This document shows, piece after piece, positions 8,634 to 17,556 of a stretch of 64,000 nucleotides of DNA. The DNA lies in contig NC_004347.2 of the NCBI RefSeq assembly GCF_000146165.2, positions 4,830,211-4,894,210 of the forward strand. The letters run 5' to 3'. Position numbers and translations under genes: made by a program. The DNA comes from Shewanella oneidensis MR-1. GTDB lineage: Bacteria; Pseudomonadota; Gammaproteobacteria; Enterobacterales; Shewanellaceae. How positions within the stretch are numbered: the stretch's first letter is position 1; each line of letters starts with the position of its first letter. The notes under the pieces were generated by a model. The model was not told the DNA's origin and did not search any database. It saw only the letters and a program-made list of their open reading frames with translations.

Positions 8634-8932
8634 CTGACAGTTCTCCTAATACATGAGGCGAATAAATAAGGCCACCCCAAATAAAACAAAAACATAATGA
8701 ACTTTAGGTTTGCCCACAACTTACTCAGGCCAAAGTGGCTTGAATAGCTGCCTTTAAAAGTACTTGGGCAGCATTATCGAAAAAAATCGACGTTTTAGGA
8801 TGGGTGCCCACTTTCTTCTCTCATAAGCAAAAAATCGACGTAGCAAAGTACCCACCTTAGGATGGGTATCAGCTTCCTTTATGTTCCACACTTGGGATAA
8901 AGTCGCGGCGGCGCGCGGCCTATCCTTATTTG
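8634..8932. repeat. Noncoding stretch with a degenerate repeat
   Basis: The stretch holds two copies of a motif beginning AAAAATCGACGT and ending TTAGGATGGGT (about 8783-8803 and 8830-8867). The second has an inserted segment that includes GTACCCACC. A 70-codon frame across it on the minus strand (8754-8966) overlaps the GTPase gene end and looks like a by-product of the repeat. No promoter or RNA gene is apparent. Confidence 0.5.
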
Positions 8933-10765
8933 CTAGCCTTGTACCTTTGCAAGAACACGCCCCCAAGCCGATGCAATACGCCGCAGAAGCGCATTATGGA
9001 TAGCTTTAGACAGATCCGATTCTGTCCAAACTACCCAGTGCTCGATAACTCTGCTCTTATAGCCTGCGCCGCATCCCCACTCGGCAGCCATTGAATGCCA
9101 AATGGATACGAATGTCCTCACCTGTTCGATCCATTGTTCCTTCGCGATTTCACCCACGTTTACCGAGAAGGCGTCGAACTGAGTAACACACTTACTTTCC
9201 AGTGCATCAATCTGATTGGAAAACTCAGGGTACTTACTGCGCAAAAGTGCCAAACTATTCTTCAACTCGGCAATCTCTGTGCCACAGAATTTGACGGCGC
9301 TTGACCTTGCACGTTGATTGATCGCCTCGTAGACGTTTAGATTGTACCAAGACCCCTTTCGATCAATGCTAGCTGCAAGAGTCCGATGATGCGTTGCGGA
9401 AAATACATTCTTAATGTATTCACCAAAATGAGCCCAGTCAGGTGACCTTGCATCAGCTCTCGAGCGCCAATCTGACACTAGGGTATGGCTGTCACGCTCA
9501 AAGGCTTCAACCTTGCTATCTTCCGCGCTCAGAAGTTCCTGTGAAGCGGCGAGAAGCGTTACGAGTTCATTCAATTTGCTGGTGATATAAGCTGAACGTC
9601 GCTCCTCCAGTACATCCCAAATTTCAGAGCTTGAATCGTTCTTGCTATCAAACGTAATGATATTAGGGCTTATTTTGTACTCGTGTGAAATTTTATTTAC
9701 AACCTGCTCTTCCCTGATGCTTCGACCAATACCTTTGCGATCATTGAGATCCGTAATATCGCAGTCAATGTCTGAGACCTTATCAGATTCGTTCTTGTCT
9801 AAGATCAGTAGAGTTACGTCTCGGGCAACTCGCCGACCTAAACCCAACTGAATTCCAAGTTCGTAAAACGATCTACAATCCGCGTCTGGTGCATCCACGA
9901 ACGAGGAGCAAATTATTGGGAACACTCCCTCTGTATCCAAAGTTTTTCGGATATCCTCACGGTGAATGTATGAATCGATGCCACGAGTGTCGACAATACT
10001 CCAAACAATGTCGCCACGCATTAAAGGAAACGGGCCTCGAATAATGATCCGCGAGGGTATTGAAACAACCTTGTTCTTCCCGTCATTAATCCGAGCGAAA
10101 TTGTCTCTGAGCCATACCTGCCAGCTCTTTGATTCCTCTAAATTTGGCCAAAACTCCGTTTCTGTTCTGCTCTCTAAGTCCAAGCAGGAAAACATTAGCT
10201 CGTTCACCTCTGCCACAGACTGACAGCCCATTGAAAACTCTAATGCCTTGTCGCTTGAGCGCCACTTACCGTCTTCTTTCTTCTTTTCAATCGTCAGGCC
10301 GAGCATATTTCGTATGCACCGAGTAAGTTCCTCGCTCAGAAGGTTGCCACCTTCGTCTTCATCAGCAACGTTCTTATTGGCTTTAGCCCATATGAAATCG
10401 GCAAAATTTCTTACAACTCGTTGAACTTCATCTTCCGGCAAAGGCTCAACTTTGATGGAGTACTTAGTAGCATATTCTACCGCCACTTCACATACTGTTG
10501 TTCGGCCAGCCCCGGTCTTCAGAACCTCAACAGGCTCATTGTTGGAGTCTTCATACTGGAGGTCGGAGACTTTACATATTGCGGATGTTTTTCCTGCGCC
10601 GATTTTTCCAATGAAGGCTGCACTAAAATGTTTTTGATCTATTGTGCTGAGTAGTTTAACTATCCCGCATTTGTTCTCGAATAGACGTGCAGCCACGTCC
10701 TGATTGAGCGGCGCTTTAAGGTAACGATCAATCTCGGCCAATAGCGGACCTGCTTGTTCTCTCAT
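8933..10765 (-). CDS. Large P-loop GTPase-like protein, possible defence gene
   Basis: A 610-residue protein whose N-terminal 400 residues form a probable dynamin/TRAFAC-like GTPase. It has the P-loop GKIGAGKT (53-60), a Thr-containing switch GAGRTT (85-90), a G3-type DTRG (259-262) after a hydrophobic strand, and LLILDKNESD (about 319-328) where a base-specificity loop would be. The C-terminal 200 residues are helical, with no membrane segments seen. It has a ribosome binding site (TTGGAG) and stands as a single gene. Its position in an accessory patch beside a toxin-antitoxin pair suggests a role such as phage defence or membrane remodelling, but that is inference from context. It could also be an orphan of unknown use. 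Confidence 0.7.
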   Translation of the reverse strand: MREQAGPLLAEIDRYLKAPLNQDVAARLFENKCGIVKLLSTIDQKHFSAAFIGKIGAGKTSAICKVSDLQYEDSNNEPVEVLKTGAGRTTVCEVAVEYATKYSIKVEPLPEDEVQRVVRNFADFIWAKANKNVADEDEGGNLLSEELTRCIRNMLGLTIEKKKEDGKWRSSDKALEFSMGCQSVAEVNELMFSCLDLESRTETEFWPNLEESKSWQVWLRDNFARINDGKNKVVSIPSRIIIRGPFPLMRGDIVWSIVDTRGIDSYIHREDIRKTLDTEGVFPIICSSFVDAPDADCRSFYELGIQLGLGRRVARDVTLLILDKNESDKVSDIDCDITDLNDRKGIGRSIREEQVVNKISHEYKISPNIITFDSKNDSSSEIWDVLEERRSAYITSKLNELVTLLAASQELLSAEDSKVEAFERDSHTLVSDWRSRADARSPDWAHFGEYIKNVFSATHHRTLAASIDRKGSWYNLNVYEAINQRARSSAVKFCGTEIAELKNSLALLRSKYPEFSNQIDALESKCVTQFDAFSVNVGEIAKEQWIEQVRTFVSIWHSMAAEWGCGAGYKSRVIEHWVVWTESDLSKAIHNALLRRIASAWGRVLAKVQG

Positions 10766-10971
10766 CTCTTATGCTCCAAACTGAACACTCTCAAAGGCTA
10801 GCAATTATATCGTACGCATGTACATAACCTCACCCCAAACACTTGGCAAAATTATTCACAACTCACTGATTTAAAATTTGATTTCCACAATAGCAAAAAT
10901 CATTCTGGGTAGAAAGAGCGCAAGCGCATGATTTCTGTTTGTTTTTTGGGTGTGCATTTTGAAATAAAAAA

Positions 10972-10995
10972 GCAGCGTATCGATGGATACGCTGC
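10972..10995 (-). terminator. Rho-independent terminator in the 10766-11086 gap
   Basis: A perfect 10-bp stem (GCAGCGTATC) with a GATG loop is followed on the minus strand by TTTTTTATTTC. It ends the gene at 11087-12004. The rest of this 321-bp gap is AT-rich and holds the GTPase gene's upstream region; nothing else is recognised. Confidence 0.85.
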
Positions 10996-11086
10996 CTTGT
11001 AAGGGTGAGACCGACTTCTTACTCTGTGTGTATTAGTCAGTATGGCCTTTGATAAACTCTGTCACATTGCACATCAAAATCAAATC

Positions 11087-12004
11087 TTACATAAACTCTT
11101 CACGTTTACGCAGTACCGCCCACAGTCCTAGGCCAAGCAAGGCGAAGAATGAAAATGCACCGCCTTCATCCACAATAATCACCTCGCCTGAGCTATCGCG
11201 GTCACGACTTTCTAGCGGCAAGGCATATAAGCCATCGGTATTATCGGCGCTAATGCTTGCCACAATACCGCTATAACCGACCTCATAGACATCAATTAAC
11301 ACATCGTAGTGATCAGTTTGATAGCCGGTGTAGAGGGTGGTCAGCACTTCGTAATCATCCTGCGTGGAGTCACCGTAGATGGTAAACACACCTGTGGTGT
11401 AATAATGCACCCAAGGTCCGCCGTTACGGCTGAGGTATAACTCGGCAAACAGGTCAGCGCGCTCATTAAGATATGAGCCAAACACATCCACATCGAAGGT
11501 CACGCTAAAGGTTCGATAAAACCCATCGTAATCAAAGTCTTCAAACAAACGGCTGCTGGCATCATAAATCGCAAAGCTGTGATAAATCGGAGCGCGATAG
11601 GGATCTTCCGTGGTCGCACTTGAACTGGGGATCGGCTGACTCGTATGTTTGGCGATCACTTGTTCGCGGGTCATGGGAGTTGCGCCCATCAATTGCACGC
11701 GCGAAACATTCGCACCCTGTGCCGAAAAAGATGGCGTCAACGACTTAAGCGCAGCGGCGGTGGATTGCTTTACATTTTGAGCAGGGGCCGACTGTTGCAG
11801 CAGGCTTAAGGCTTGCTGCTCTTGCTTAGCCGCTTGCTCGGCATCGGTATTTTTCATCATGCCGATACTGGCGGCACTAAAGGGCTCCAAGTTTGACTCG
11901 TCGCTCGGCTGCGCGCTCACCATTGTTGATGCCAGTAATGCGCCAGCCAATGCCATAGCCTTCACATAAGCCGTGGTTGCGATAGCTTGTTTCTGTGTGT
12001 TCAT
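11087..12004 (-). CDS. Secreted protein with C-terminal sorting signal (choice-of-anchor H-like)
   Basis: A 305-residue exported protein. The ATG at 12004 is chosen over an upstream one because it has a GGGG ribosome binding site and starts a good signal peptide (MNTQKQAIATTAYVKAM, then a hydrophobic run, cleavage near VSAQP). The middle is a beta-rich domain (about 130-265). The end reads GGAFSFFALLGLGLWAVLRKR: a Gly pair, a hydrophobic helix and basic residues. This is the layout of GlyGly-CTERM signals, which are processed by rhombosortase before surface delivery by type II secretion. The overall pattern recalls choice-of-anchor H proteins. A TGTTCA-N5-TGTTCA box lies 58 bp upstream, suggesting control by the neighbouring PhoPQ-like system. 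Confidence 0.7.
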   Translation of the reverse strand: MNTQKQAIATTAYVKAMALAGALLASTMVSAQPSDESNLEPFSAASIGMMKNTDAEQAAKQEQQALSLLQQSAPAQNVKQSTAAALKSLTPSFSAQGANVSRVQLMGATPMTREQVIAKHTSQPIPSSSATTEDPYRAPIYHSFAIYDASSRLFEDFDYDGFYRTFSVTFDVDVFGSYLNERADLFAELYLSRNGGPWVHYYTTGVFTIYGDSTQDDYEVLTTLYTGYQTDHYDVLIDVYEVGYSGIVASISADNTDGLYALPLESRDRDSSGEVIIVDEGGAFSFFALLGLGLWAVLRKREEFM

Positions 12005-12061
12005 CTTGAATACCCCATTGGATAATCCGTTCAAATTGGTGACATTAAAGGGCACTCAAGG

Positions 12062-12078
12062 TGAACATAAGCTGAACA
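12062..12078 (-). promoter_or_regulatory. Putative PhoP-like box (TGTTCA-N5-TGTTCA)
   Basis: The minus strand reads TGTTCA GCTTA TGTTCA, with the layout of PhoP boxes (hexamers at 11-bp period). Fifteen consecutive bases (TTCAGCTTATGTTCA) recur at 14805-14819, upstream of the DUF3300 gene and at the same distance from its start codon. The rest of the gap to 12371 holds promoter DNA for the PepSY gene without a second clear box. Confidence 0.55.
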
Positions 12079-12371
12079 TTTAACTGCGTCGTTCTTTAGT
12101 AAACAAGCCGTTCAGCCGCAATTCATCTGCTGTGGTTAACACTACGAATATGTCAGATGAACACTGGATATGACTTGTGTGCGCGGCATCGGTTCAGGCG
12201 CAAGTTTGTAAATAGCGCTTGCCTGAATCACAGTGAATGTTAAAGGAATTGTGTTTACCAATTGGCTGATCTCTATGTGTTTGTTATGTTGATGAGGTAT
12301 TCTTAGTCGACTCGATAAGCTATCCACCCCGCAACTTACTTAAGATCGCCGAACCTGTACGGGTAACAGAT

Positions 12372-12671
12372 ATGAAACTTGGTTTGACACTGATCCTCAT
12401 CACCTGCTTATGCGCCTCTTTCGGCAGCATGGCGGGCAATGGTAAACACGATGATCGCAATCAATCGCGCGACCAAGGCGTGAACAATGAGCAACGCCTT
12501 GTGGTGAATAGTCCAGATCAAGCCGTAGCCATGGCGCAGCGTCAATATCGAGGCAAAGTGCTCAGCGTGCAGTCGAGCGGCTCGGGCTATCGCGTCAAAA
12601 TCCTCAATAATGATGGCCAAGTTTTTTCAGTTTCGGTGGATGCCGCCACAGGACGCGTGTCGAGGAATTAA
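12372..12671 (+). CDS. Periplasmic PepSY-domain protein
   Basis: A 99-residue exported protein. It has a signal peptide (about 1-22, MKLGLTLILITCLCASFGSMAG), a charged linker, and one PepSY domain (about 45-99) ending VFSVSVDAATGRV. PepSY domains are small periplasmic modules found next to proteases and two-component systems. The stop codon is one base from the response regulator start, so the genes form one operon. It may act as a periplasmic modulator of the kinase, by analogy with other PepSY-sensor loci. That is inference. Confidence 0.85.
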   Translation: MKLGLTLILITCLCASFGSMAGNGKHDDRNQSRDQGVNNEQRLVVNSPDQAVAMAQRQYRGKVLSVQSSGSGYRVKILNNDGQVFSVSVDAATGRVSRN

Positions 12672-12672
12672 T

Positions 12673-13368
12673 ATGCGACTCTTACTCGTTGAAGACGATG
12701 TAGCACTACAAACCAACTTAAAGCAGCACTTGCTGGATGCCCATTACAGCATAGATGTCGCCAGCGACGGTGAAGAAGGCTTGTTTCAAGCCGTTGAATA
12801 TAATTATGACGCCGCCATTATCGATGTCGGTTTACCTAAACTCGACGGCATTAGCCTTATCCGCCGCATTCGCCAAAAAGAGCGCGCTTTTCCGATCCTA
12901 ATCTTAACTGCGCGCGACAGCTGGCAAGATAAAGTCGAGGGCCTCGATGCCGGTGCCGATGATTATCTCACTAAACCGTTTCATCCTGAGGAATTGGTTG
13001 CCCGCCTTAAAGCGCTGATCCGACGCTCGGCAGGTAAGGCAAGTCCAATTATCACTAACGGACCATTTAGCTTAAATACCAGTAGCTTAGAAGTGCGTAA
13101 AGAGGGCGAACTCGTTACCCTCAGCGGCTCTGAATACAAGCTGTTTGAAATTTTTATGCTGCATCAGGGTGAAGTGAAATCCAAAACCGCGCTCACCGAA
13201 CATATTTATGATCAGGATTTTGACCTCGACTCTAACGTTATCGAAGTCTTTATCCGCCGTTTACGTAAAAAACTCGACCCCGATAACCAATACAATCTAA
13301 TCGAAACCCTGCGCGGCCAAGGCTATCGCTTAAGGGTTATTACGCCAGAGCAAGGTGTTGATGAGTAA
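12673..13368 (+). CDS. PhoP-like response regulator
   Basis: A 231-residue OmpR-family regulator. The receiver has VEDD, phosphoacceptor Asp51 (IIDVGLPKLDG), Thr79 region LTARDSW and Lys101 (TKPFHPEEL). The winged-helix domain ends RGQGYRLRVI. The ATG at 12673, after GAGG, is preferred over upstream in-frame codons because the protein then starts MRLLLVEDD. Similarity is to the PhoP/QseB branch, and the adjacent kinase strongly resembles PhoQ in its core. The likely DNA site is TGTTCA-N5-TGTTCA, found upstream of both genes that flank the operon. Confidence 0.9.
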   Translation: MRLLLVEDDVALQTNLKQHLLDAHYSIDVASDGEEGLFQAVEYNYDAAIIDVGLPKLDGISLIRRIRQKERAFPILILTARDSWQDKVEGLDAGADDYLTKPFHPEELVARLKALIRRSAGKASPIITNGPFSLNTSSLEVRKEGELVTLSGSEYKLFEIFMLHQGEVKSKTALTEHIYDQDFDLDSNVIEVFIRRLRKKLDPDNQYNLIETLRGQGYRLRVITPEQGVDE

Positions 13369-14725
13369 GCGCGCGCTTGCCTGGCAGTTATTAAACTCCC
13401 TCAAAACTCGGCTCGTCCTTAGCGCGCTGCTGTTTATCTTAGTGCTATTGCCGCTGATTGGCGTCGCCCTCAATGACGCCTTTGCCGAGCAGGTAAAAAG
13501 TGCCGCTAAAAATGAGCTGAGTGCCTATGTGTATTCGATATTAGCGGTCACTGAGGTTGAAAATAAACGGATTTTTATCCCTGAATTAGTACTCGAGAAC
13601 CGCTTTAACCTTATTCAATCAGGGCTTTATGCCATCGCGACCACAGAGAATGCCGAGCATAAACAGAGCATCGTCTGGCATTCGCAGTCGTTTATGGGCA
13701 TCACGCCACCAGCACAGTTCACCATTCCGCCAACCGGCAAAAATGCCTTTGAGCAAATCGACCTCGCGGGCGCGCCACACCTTATCTATAGCTTTAGCGT
13801 GAGCTTTGCCAGCCTGAATGAAAATGTGCCAGTGACTATCCATATCATTAAGGATGAACAGGAGTTTCAGCAACAGATAGCCCAATTTAATCAACAACTT
13901 TGGACTTGGCTGCTGATATTAATCCTAGTGATGATGGTGTTTCAGTTGAGTTGGTTGATTTGGACCATTAGGCCGCTGGCGCGCTTTACCCAAGAACTGC
14001 ACGATGTGGAACAAGGTAAATCAACCCAACTGAGCAGCCAGTACCCAAGCGAGTTACAGGCGGTCGCGCGGCAATTGAATATCCTACTCAATACCGAGCA
14101 AACCCAGCGTAAGCGCTATCGCAATGCCCTTGCGGATTTAGCCCATAGCCTAAAAACGCCACTGGCGGTGATTAAAAGTCAGGTGGATTTAAGTGAGGCC
14201 TCGAGTGAGCAAGTGTCGAACATCAGCCGCATTATCAGCCACCAACTCAAACGCGCCCAAACTGCGGCGGCCGCCTCCTGGCATTTAGGCATTAAGGTGG
14301 ATGAGGTGGCCAATAAACTGCTACGCACCTTAGCCAAGATTTATCGAGAACCGCAAATTAACCTCAGTGGCGAAATCGCTGATCTGGCGGTCTTTAAAGG
14401 TGATGAAGCTGATCTCACTGAGATTTTAGGTAACTTGCTCGACAATGCCTGCAAAGCCGCCAAATCAACGGTCAAATTAACCGTCACTGGCGATGCTTAT
14501 CAATTGCAACTTTGTATTGAGGACGATGGCCCGGGGATCAGCGATGCCCTGCAAACGCAAATCTTTGAGCGCGGGATCCGCGCCGACTCTTATCACCAAG
14601 GTAACGGCATAGGCCTCGCGATTGTCCGCGATTTAGTGGATAGCTATAACGGCCGAATTTCCGTATCGCGCTCAGAAAGCTTAGGTGGCGCCAAATTTAC
14701 CGTTAGTTTCACTCATTCAGTTTAA
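13361..14725 (+). CDS. PhoQ-like sensor histidine kinase
   Basis: A 454-residue inner-membrane kinase. Its ATG (ATGAGTAA) overlaps the regulator's stop by 8 bp. It has TM1 at about 17-36, a periplasmic domain of about 145 residues and TM2 at about 181-203, followed by a HAMP-like linker. The catalytic core carries DLAHSLKTPLAVIKSQ (His262), NLLDNACKAA, EDDGPGI, FERGIRADS and GNGIGLAIVRDL. These closely follow the enterobacterial PhoQ core. The periplasmic domain lacks an obvious acidic patch like that used by PhoQ for Mg2+, so the signal may differ. Confidence 0.88.
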   Translation: MSKRALAWQLLNSLKTRLVLSALLFILVLLPLIGVALNDAFAEQVKSAAKNELSAYVYSILAVTEVENKRIFIPELVLENRFNLIQSGLYAIATTENAEHKQSIVWHSQSFMGITPPAQFTIPPTGKNAFEQIDLAGAPHLIYSFSVSFASLNENVPVTIHIIKDEQEFQQQIAQFNQQLWTWLLILILVMMVFQLSWLIWTIRPLARFTQELHDVEQGKSTQLSSQYPSELQAVARQLNILLNTEQTQRKRYRNALADLAHSLKTPLAVIKSQVDLSEASSEQVSNISRIISHQLKRAQTAAAASWHLGIKVDEVANKLLRTLAKIYREPQINLSGEIADLAVFKGDEADLTEILGNLLDNACKAAKSTVKLTVTGDAYQLQLCIEDDGPGISDALQTQIFERGIRADSYHQGNGIGLAIVRDLVDSYNGRISVSRSESLGGAKFTVSFTHSV

Positions 14726-14802
14726 TCTTTTATTTTCAATACTATATATCGTTTTTTTGGTAAGAAAATAAATCTACAACGCGCTTTTTGCCGCACAACA
14801 TA

Positions 14803-14819
14803 CTTTCAGCTTATGTTCA
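14803..14819 (+). promoter_or_regulatory. Putative PhoP-like box (CTTTCA-N5-TGTTCA)
   Basis: The plus strand reads CTTTCA GCTTA TGTTCA and ends 57 bp upstream of the DUF3300 start codon. It shares a 15-base identical core with the site at 12062-12078 in the same orientation relative to the controlled gene. Confidence 0.5.
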
Positions 14820-14875
14820 TATTCAAGCGCCTATGATGCCAATAACATCCGCAAATAGGATTATTGGAGCGAACC

Positions 14876-16336
14876 ATGAACAGATTACATCGATGGAACT
14901 GGTTAGTGTTATCGGCGGCATTAGTTACTCTGCCTTTCACTACGCCAACCCAAGCCGCAGGCGTATCAGTCAGCCAAGGTTCAAGTGCTTCACTGAGTCA
15001 GGCCGAACTCGAACAAATGCTCGCGCCCATTGCCCTCTATCCCGATAGTTTGTTGAGCCATATTTTGATCGCCTCAACCTACCCCCTCGAATTGGTACAA
15101 GCACAGCGTTGGCTAGAGGATCATCCTAAGTTATCGGTCGAACAAGTGATGTCGCGCACCGAAGATAAGGGCTGGGACCCAAGTGTTAAGGCACTGATGG
15201 CTTTCCCCAATGTATTGCAAAAAATGAGTGAAGATTTGGATTGGACCCAAAGACTTGGCGAAGCCTTCTTGGCAAATGAGGGCCAAGTGATGGACGGCAT
15301 TCAATCGCTCAGACAACAGGCGGACAAAGCCAACAGCTTGGCCAATATGGATAATATGGCGGTGACCCGTGCCAACAACCAGATCATCATCGAACCAGTA
15401 CGCCGCGAAGTTGTATATGTGCCCTATTATGATCCCCGCGTAGTTTACGGCACTTGGCGCTGGGGCGTGGCCTATCCGCCCGTTTATTGGCAGTTTGGCG
15501 GTTATGTTGGCAACCCTTATCGCCCAAGTCACAGTTACTTCTACTGGTCACCCGGGATCCACATTTCCTTTAACTACTTCTTTAGCTCTTTCCATTGGCA
15601 TCGTCATAAAGTGGTGGTGATAGATCACCATCACTCACACCATTATCGCCCACGGGAAAGGTACTCGGTCAGCCATGGCGCTCAACCTTGGAAGCATAAA
15701 CCCGAGCACAGACGGGGCGTGGCTTACCATCATCCGGTAGTAAAAGAGCGCTATTACAGTGACAGTAAATACCGTGGTCGTGACTCTCACTCCAGCGGTA
15801 GTGGACAGCATTTTACCAGCCAATATGCAAAATCACGGGAACATCAAGATACGCGTGATAACCGAGACAACCAGCGTGATGACAAGCGCCATGATAAAGA
15901 CAGAGGCAACCAGTATAGCCGCGAACGGACACCTAACTTGCAACATACGCAGGCCGAGTTAAAAGAGCGTCGAGCGACGCCAATGGACTCATCTCAAACT
16001 CACAGAGAGAATTACCAGAGAGAACATCGCCAAAAAGAGCGTAACGACAATGGCCGCCATGATAATCAAGTGAGACAAAATCAGGCGAAGACGATGAGGG
16101 AGCAGACTAATGACACCTGGCAGCGGCAGTATCAACAGCGAGAGTATCAAAGTAGCGATCAACAACCTCGCCATGTTGAAACCCGAGCTCAGCCACAGCG
16201 ACACGAAGCTCGCCCCGAGGTAAGACGCCCCGAACCGCAACGTATCGAGCAGCCCCGTCAAGCACAGCCAAGGCAGCGGGAAGAAGTGCGAACAAGACCG
16301 AGCGAATCGCGCCAACACACGCAGTGTGGAGCATAA
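14876..16336 (+). CDS. DUF3300 family protein, 3' end possibly frameshifted
   Basis: A 486-residue exported protein. The ATG at 14876 follows TTGGAG and gives a signal peptide (cleavage near TQAAG). DUF3300 occupies about residues 40-220, recognisable from LEQMLAPIALYPDSLLSHIL, KALMAFPNVLQKM and EPVRREVVYVPYYDPRVVYG. An aromatic and His-rich stretch follows, then a long low-complexity tail rich in Arg, Gln, Glu and His. The frame ends at TQCGA. The frame one base later continues with the same composition (RSVEHNQGRSTQNQERRQRE) to a stop at 16382, which suggests a single-base indel near 16316-16330. Function is unknown. A putative PhoP-like box lies upstream. Confidence 0.82.
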   Translation: MNRLHRWNWLVLSAALVTLPFTTPTQAAGVSVSQGSSASLSQAELEQMLAPIALYPDSLLSHILIASTYPLELVQAQRWLEDHPKLSVEQVMSRTEDKGWDPSVKALMAFPNVLQKMSEDLDWTQRLGEAFLANEGQVMDGIQSLRQQADKANSLANMDNMAVTRANNQIIIEPVRREVVYVPYYDPRVVYGTWRWGVAYPPVYWQFGGYVGNPYRPSHSYFYWSPGIHISFNYFFSSFHWHRHKVVVIDHHHSHHYRPRERYSVSHGAQPWKHKPEHRRGVAYHHPVVKERYYSDSKYRGRDSHSSGSGQHFTSQYAKSREHQDTRDNRDNQRDDKRHDKDRGNQYSRERTPNLQHTQAELKERRATPMDSSQTHRENYQREHRQKERNDNGRHDNQVRQNQAKTMREQTNDTWQRQYQQREYQSSDQQPRHVETRAQPQRHEARPEVRRPEPQRIEQPRQAQPRQREEVRTRPSESRQHTQCGA

Positions 16337-16382
16337 TCAAGGCCGCTCGACTCAGAACCAAGAACGTCGCCAACGGGAATAA

Positions 16383-16840
16383 TTAACTTCAACTCAGGTT
16401 AGCAATGGATAAACGCCATCAATACAGCAAAAAATTCAACTAATGCCCCTCAAACTTGCGCGTTGTACCAATGATAGGGCGAATTGATGCGTTAATAGCG
16501 AGTTTATTACAAGTCAATTCAACACTATGAGCGGTGCAACGATCTGTTTGATATGCATTTATAATCCAAAGTTAAGGTTAATTAAGCACGGCTTCCCGTT
16601 TAGTCCCACAAACCACTACCTTTCTGAGTATGTTATTGCGTTGGTGAGGACCAACCGACTTCCTACGCGTTTTTAAACCGTCTTTCGATTAAGATCCTAG
16701 ACTCATCTCATATTCCAAAATAAACTAAATCAACATATTTTAATAACCAAAATTAGTTATATAGTCATAGAGAAGCCTAAAATGTGGCTTTATCGTTTTA
16801 TGAGTTGAGGTTGTATCGACACACACTCGGAGGAAACAAT
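16383..16840. other. Intergenic region with no recognised gene
   Basis: About 460 bp between the DUF3300 gene and the hydrolase gene. A short hairpin (GTTGGT-GAGG-ACCAAC, about 16633-16648) lacks a T-run. The stretch after 16700 is AT-rich and should contain the promoter for the sulfate-uptake operon; a regulator site such as CysB could not be called by eye. Confidence 0.4.
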
Positions 16841-17473
16841 ATGACTACGTTATTAATAGTGCCAGGATTTGGTGGCAGCGGCCCCTTACATTGGCAAAGT
16901 TGGATTGCTCAAAAGTACACATCATCTTTATGGGTCAATGACTTACCCTTACTAGAGCCGAAAATCCATATTTGGGCCGATGCAATATCCCGTGCAATGG
17001 ATAACATCGAGGGGAAAATCCTCATTTTAGCCCACAGTTTTGGCTGCTTAGCCTCAAGTCTGGCAATTGCTCGTCATCCACAACGAGTAGTCGCGGCGAT
17101 TTTAGTTGCACCTGCATCACCAGAAAGCTTTTCAGAAAATGGTCATATTCTACCCGAACACGATGACACGCCGACGATCCGGAATTTATTACCGAAACAA
17201 ACACTTGGAATCTGTGGTCTAGTGATTGCCAGTGAAAATGATCCTTGGATGCCTTTCAATCAAGCAGCTTCATTGGCCAAATCCTTTGGTTTACCCACCA
17301 TTAATCTGGGCTTAAGTGGCCATATCAATGTGGATTCAGGGCATGGGCAATGGCCACTGATTGATGTTCTGGTAGGTAATTTTTTGTTTCAAAATGAAAA
17401 TGTGCCGCCAATACCATCCATAAAAACGGCTCAAGACAAAACCACCCCACACTTATTTCCAAATGGAATATAA
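16841..17473 (+). CDS. RBBP9/YdeN-like serine hydrolase
   Basis: A 210-residue alpha/beta hydrolase. The ATG at 16841 is chosen because of the strong ribosome binding site GGAGGAAAC. It shows the family start IVPGFGGSGPLHWQSW, the nucleophile elbow LAHSFGCLA (Ser in HSFG), the acid residue in ASENDPWMPF, and the catalytic His in GHINVDSGHGQWP. Members are small cytoplasmic esterase-like proteins with poorly known substrates. It is the first gene of the apparent sulfate-uptake cluster, 83 bp before the DUF2292 gene, so a link to sulfur starvation or to sulfate or thio-ester metabolism is possible. That is inference from neighbours. Confidence 0.85.
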   Translation: MTTLLIVPGFGGSGPLHWQSWIAQKYTSSLWVNDLPLLEPKIHIWADAISRAMDNIEGKILILAHSFGCLASSLAIARHPQRVVAAILVAPASPESFSENGHILPEHDDTPTIRNLLPKQTLGICGLVIASENDPWMPFNQAASLAKSFGLPTINLGLSGHINVDSGHGQWPLIDVLVGNFLFQNENVPPIPSIKTAQDKTTPHLFPNGI

Positions 17474-17556
17474 AATCGCAAAATATACCTTTTTAGTTAT
17501 CATGGTTACCCTATAATCAGCATTATGGTGTCAAAAACCACAAAATGAGGACATCT

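Noticed and set aside
8754..8966. 70-codon minus-strand frame overlapping the end of the GTPase gene
   Set aside because: It lies across a degenerate DNA repeat, overlaps the real gene end, and the product is a repeat of HPK/KRRFF-like pieces without a ribosome binding site.
16383..16840. CysB binding site before the sulfate operon
   Set aside because: CysB sites are too loose to identify by eye; no clear dyad was found.
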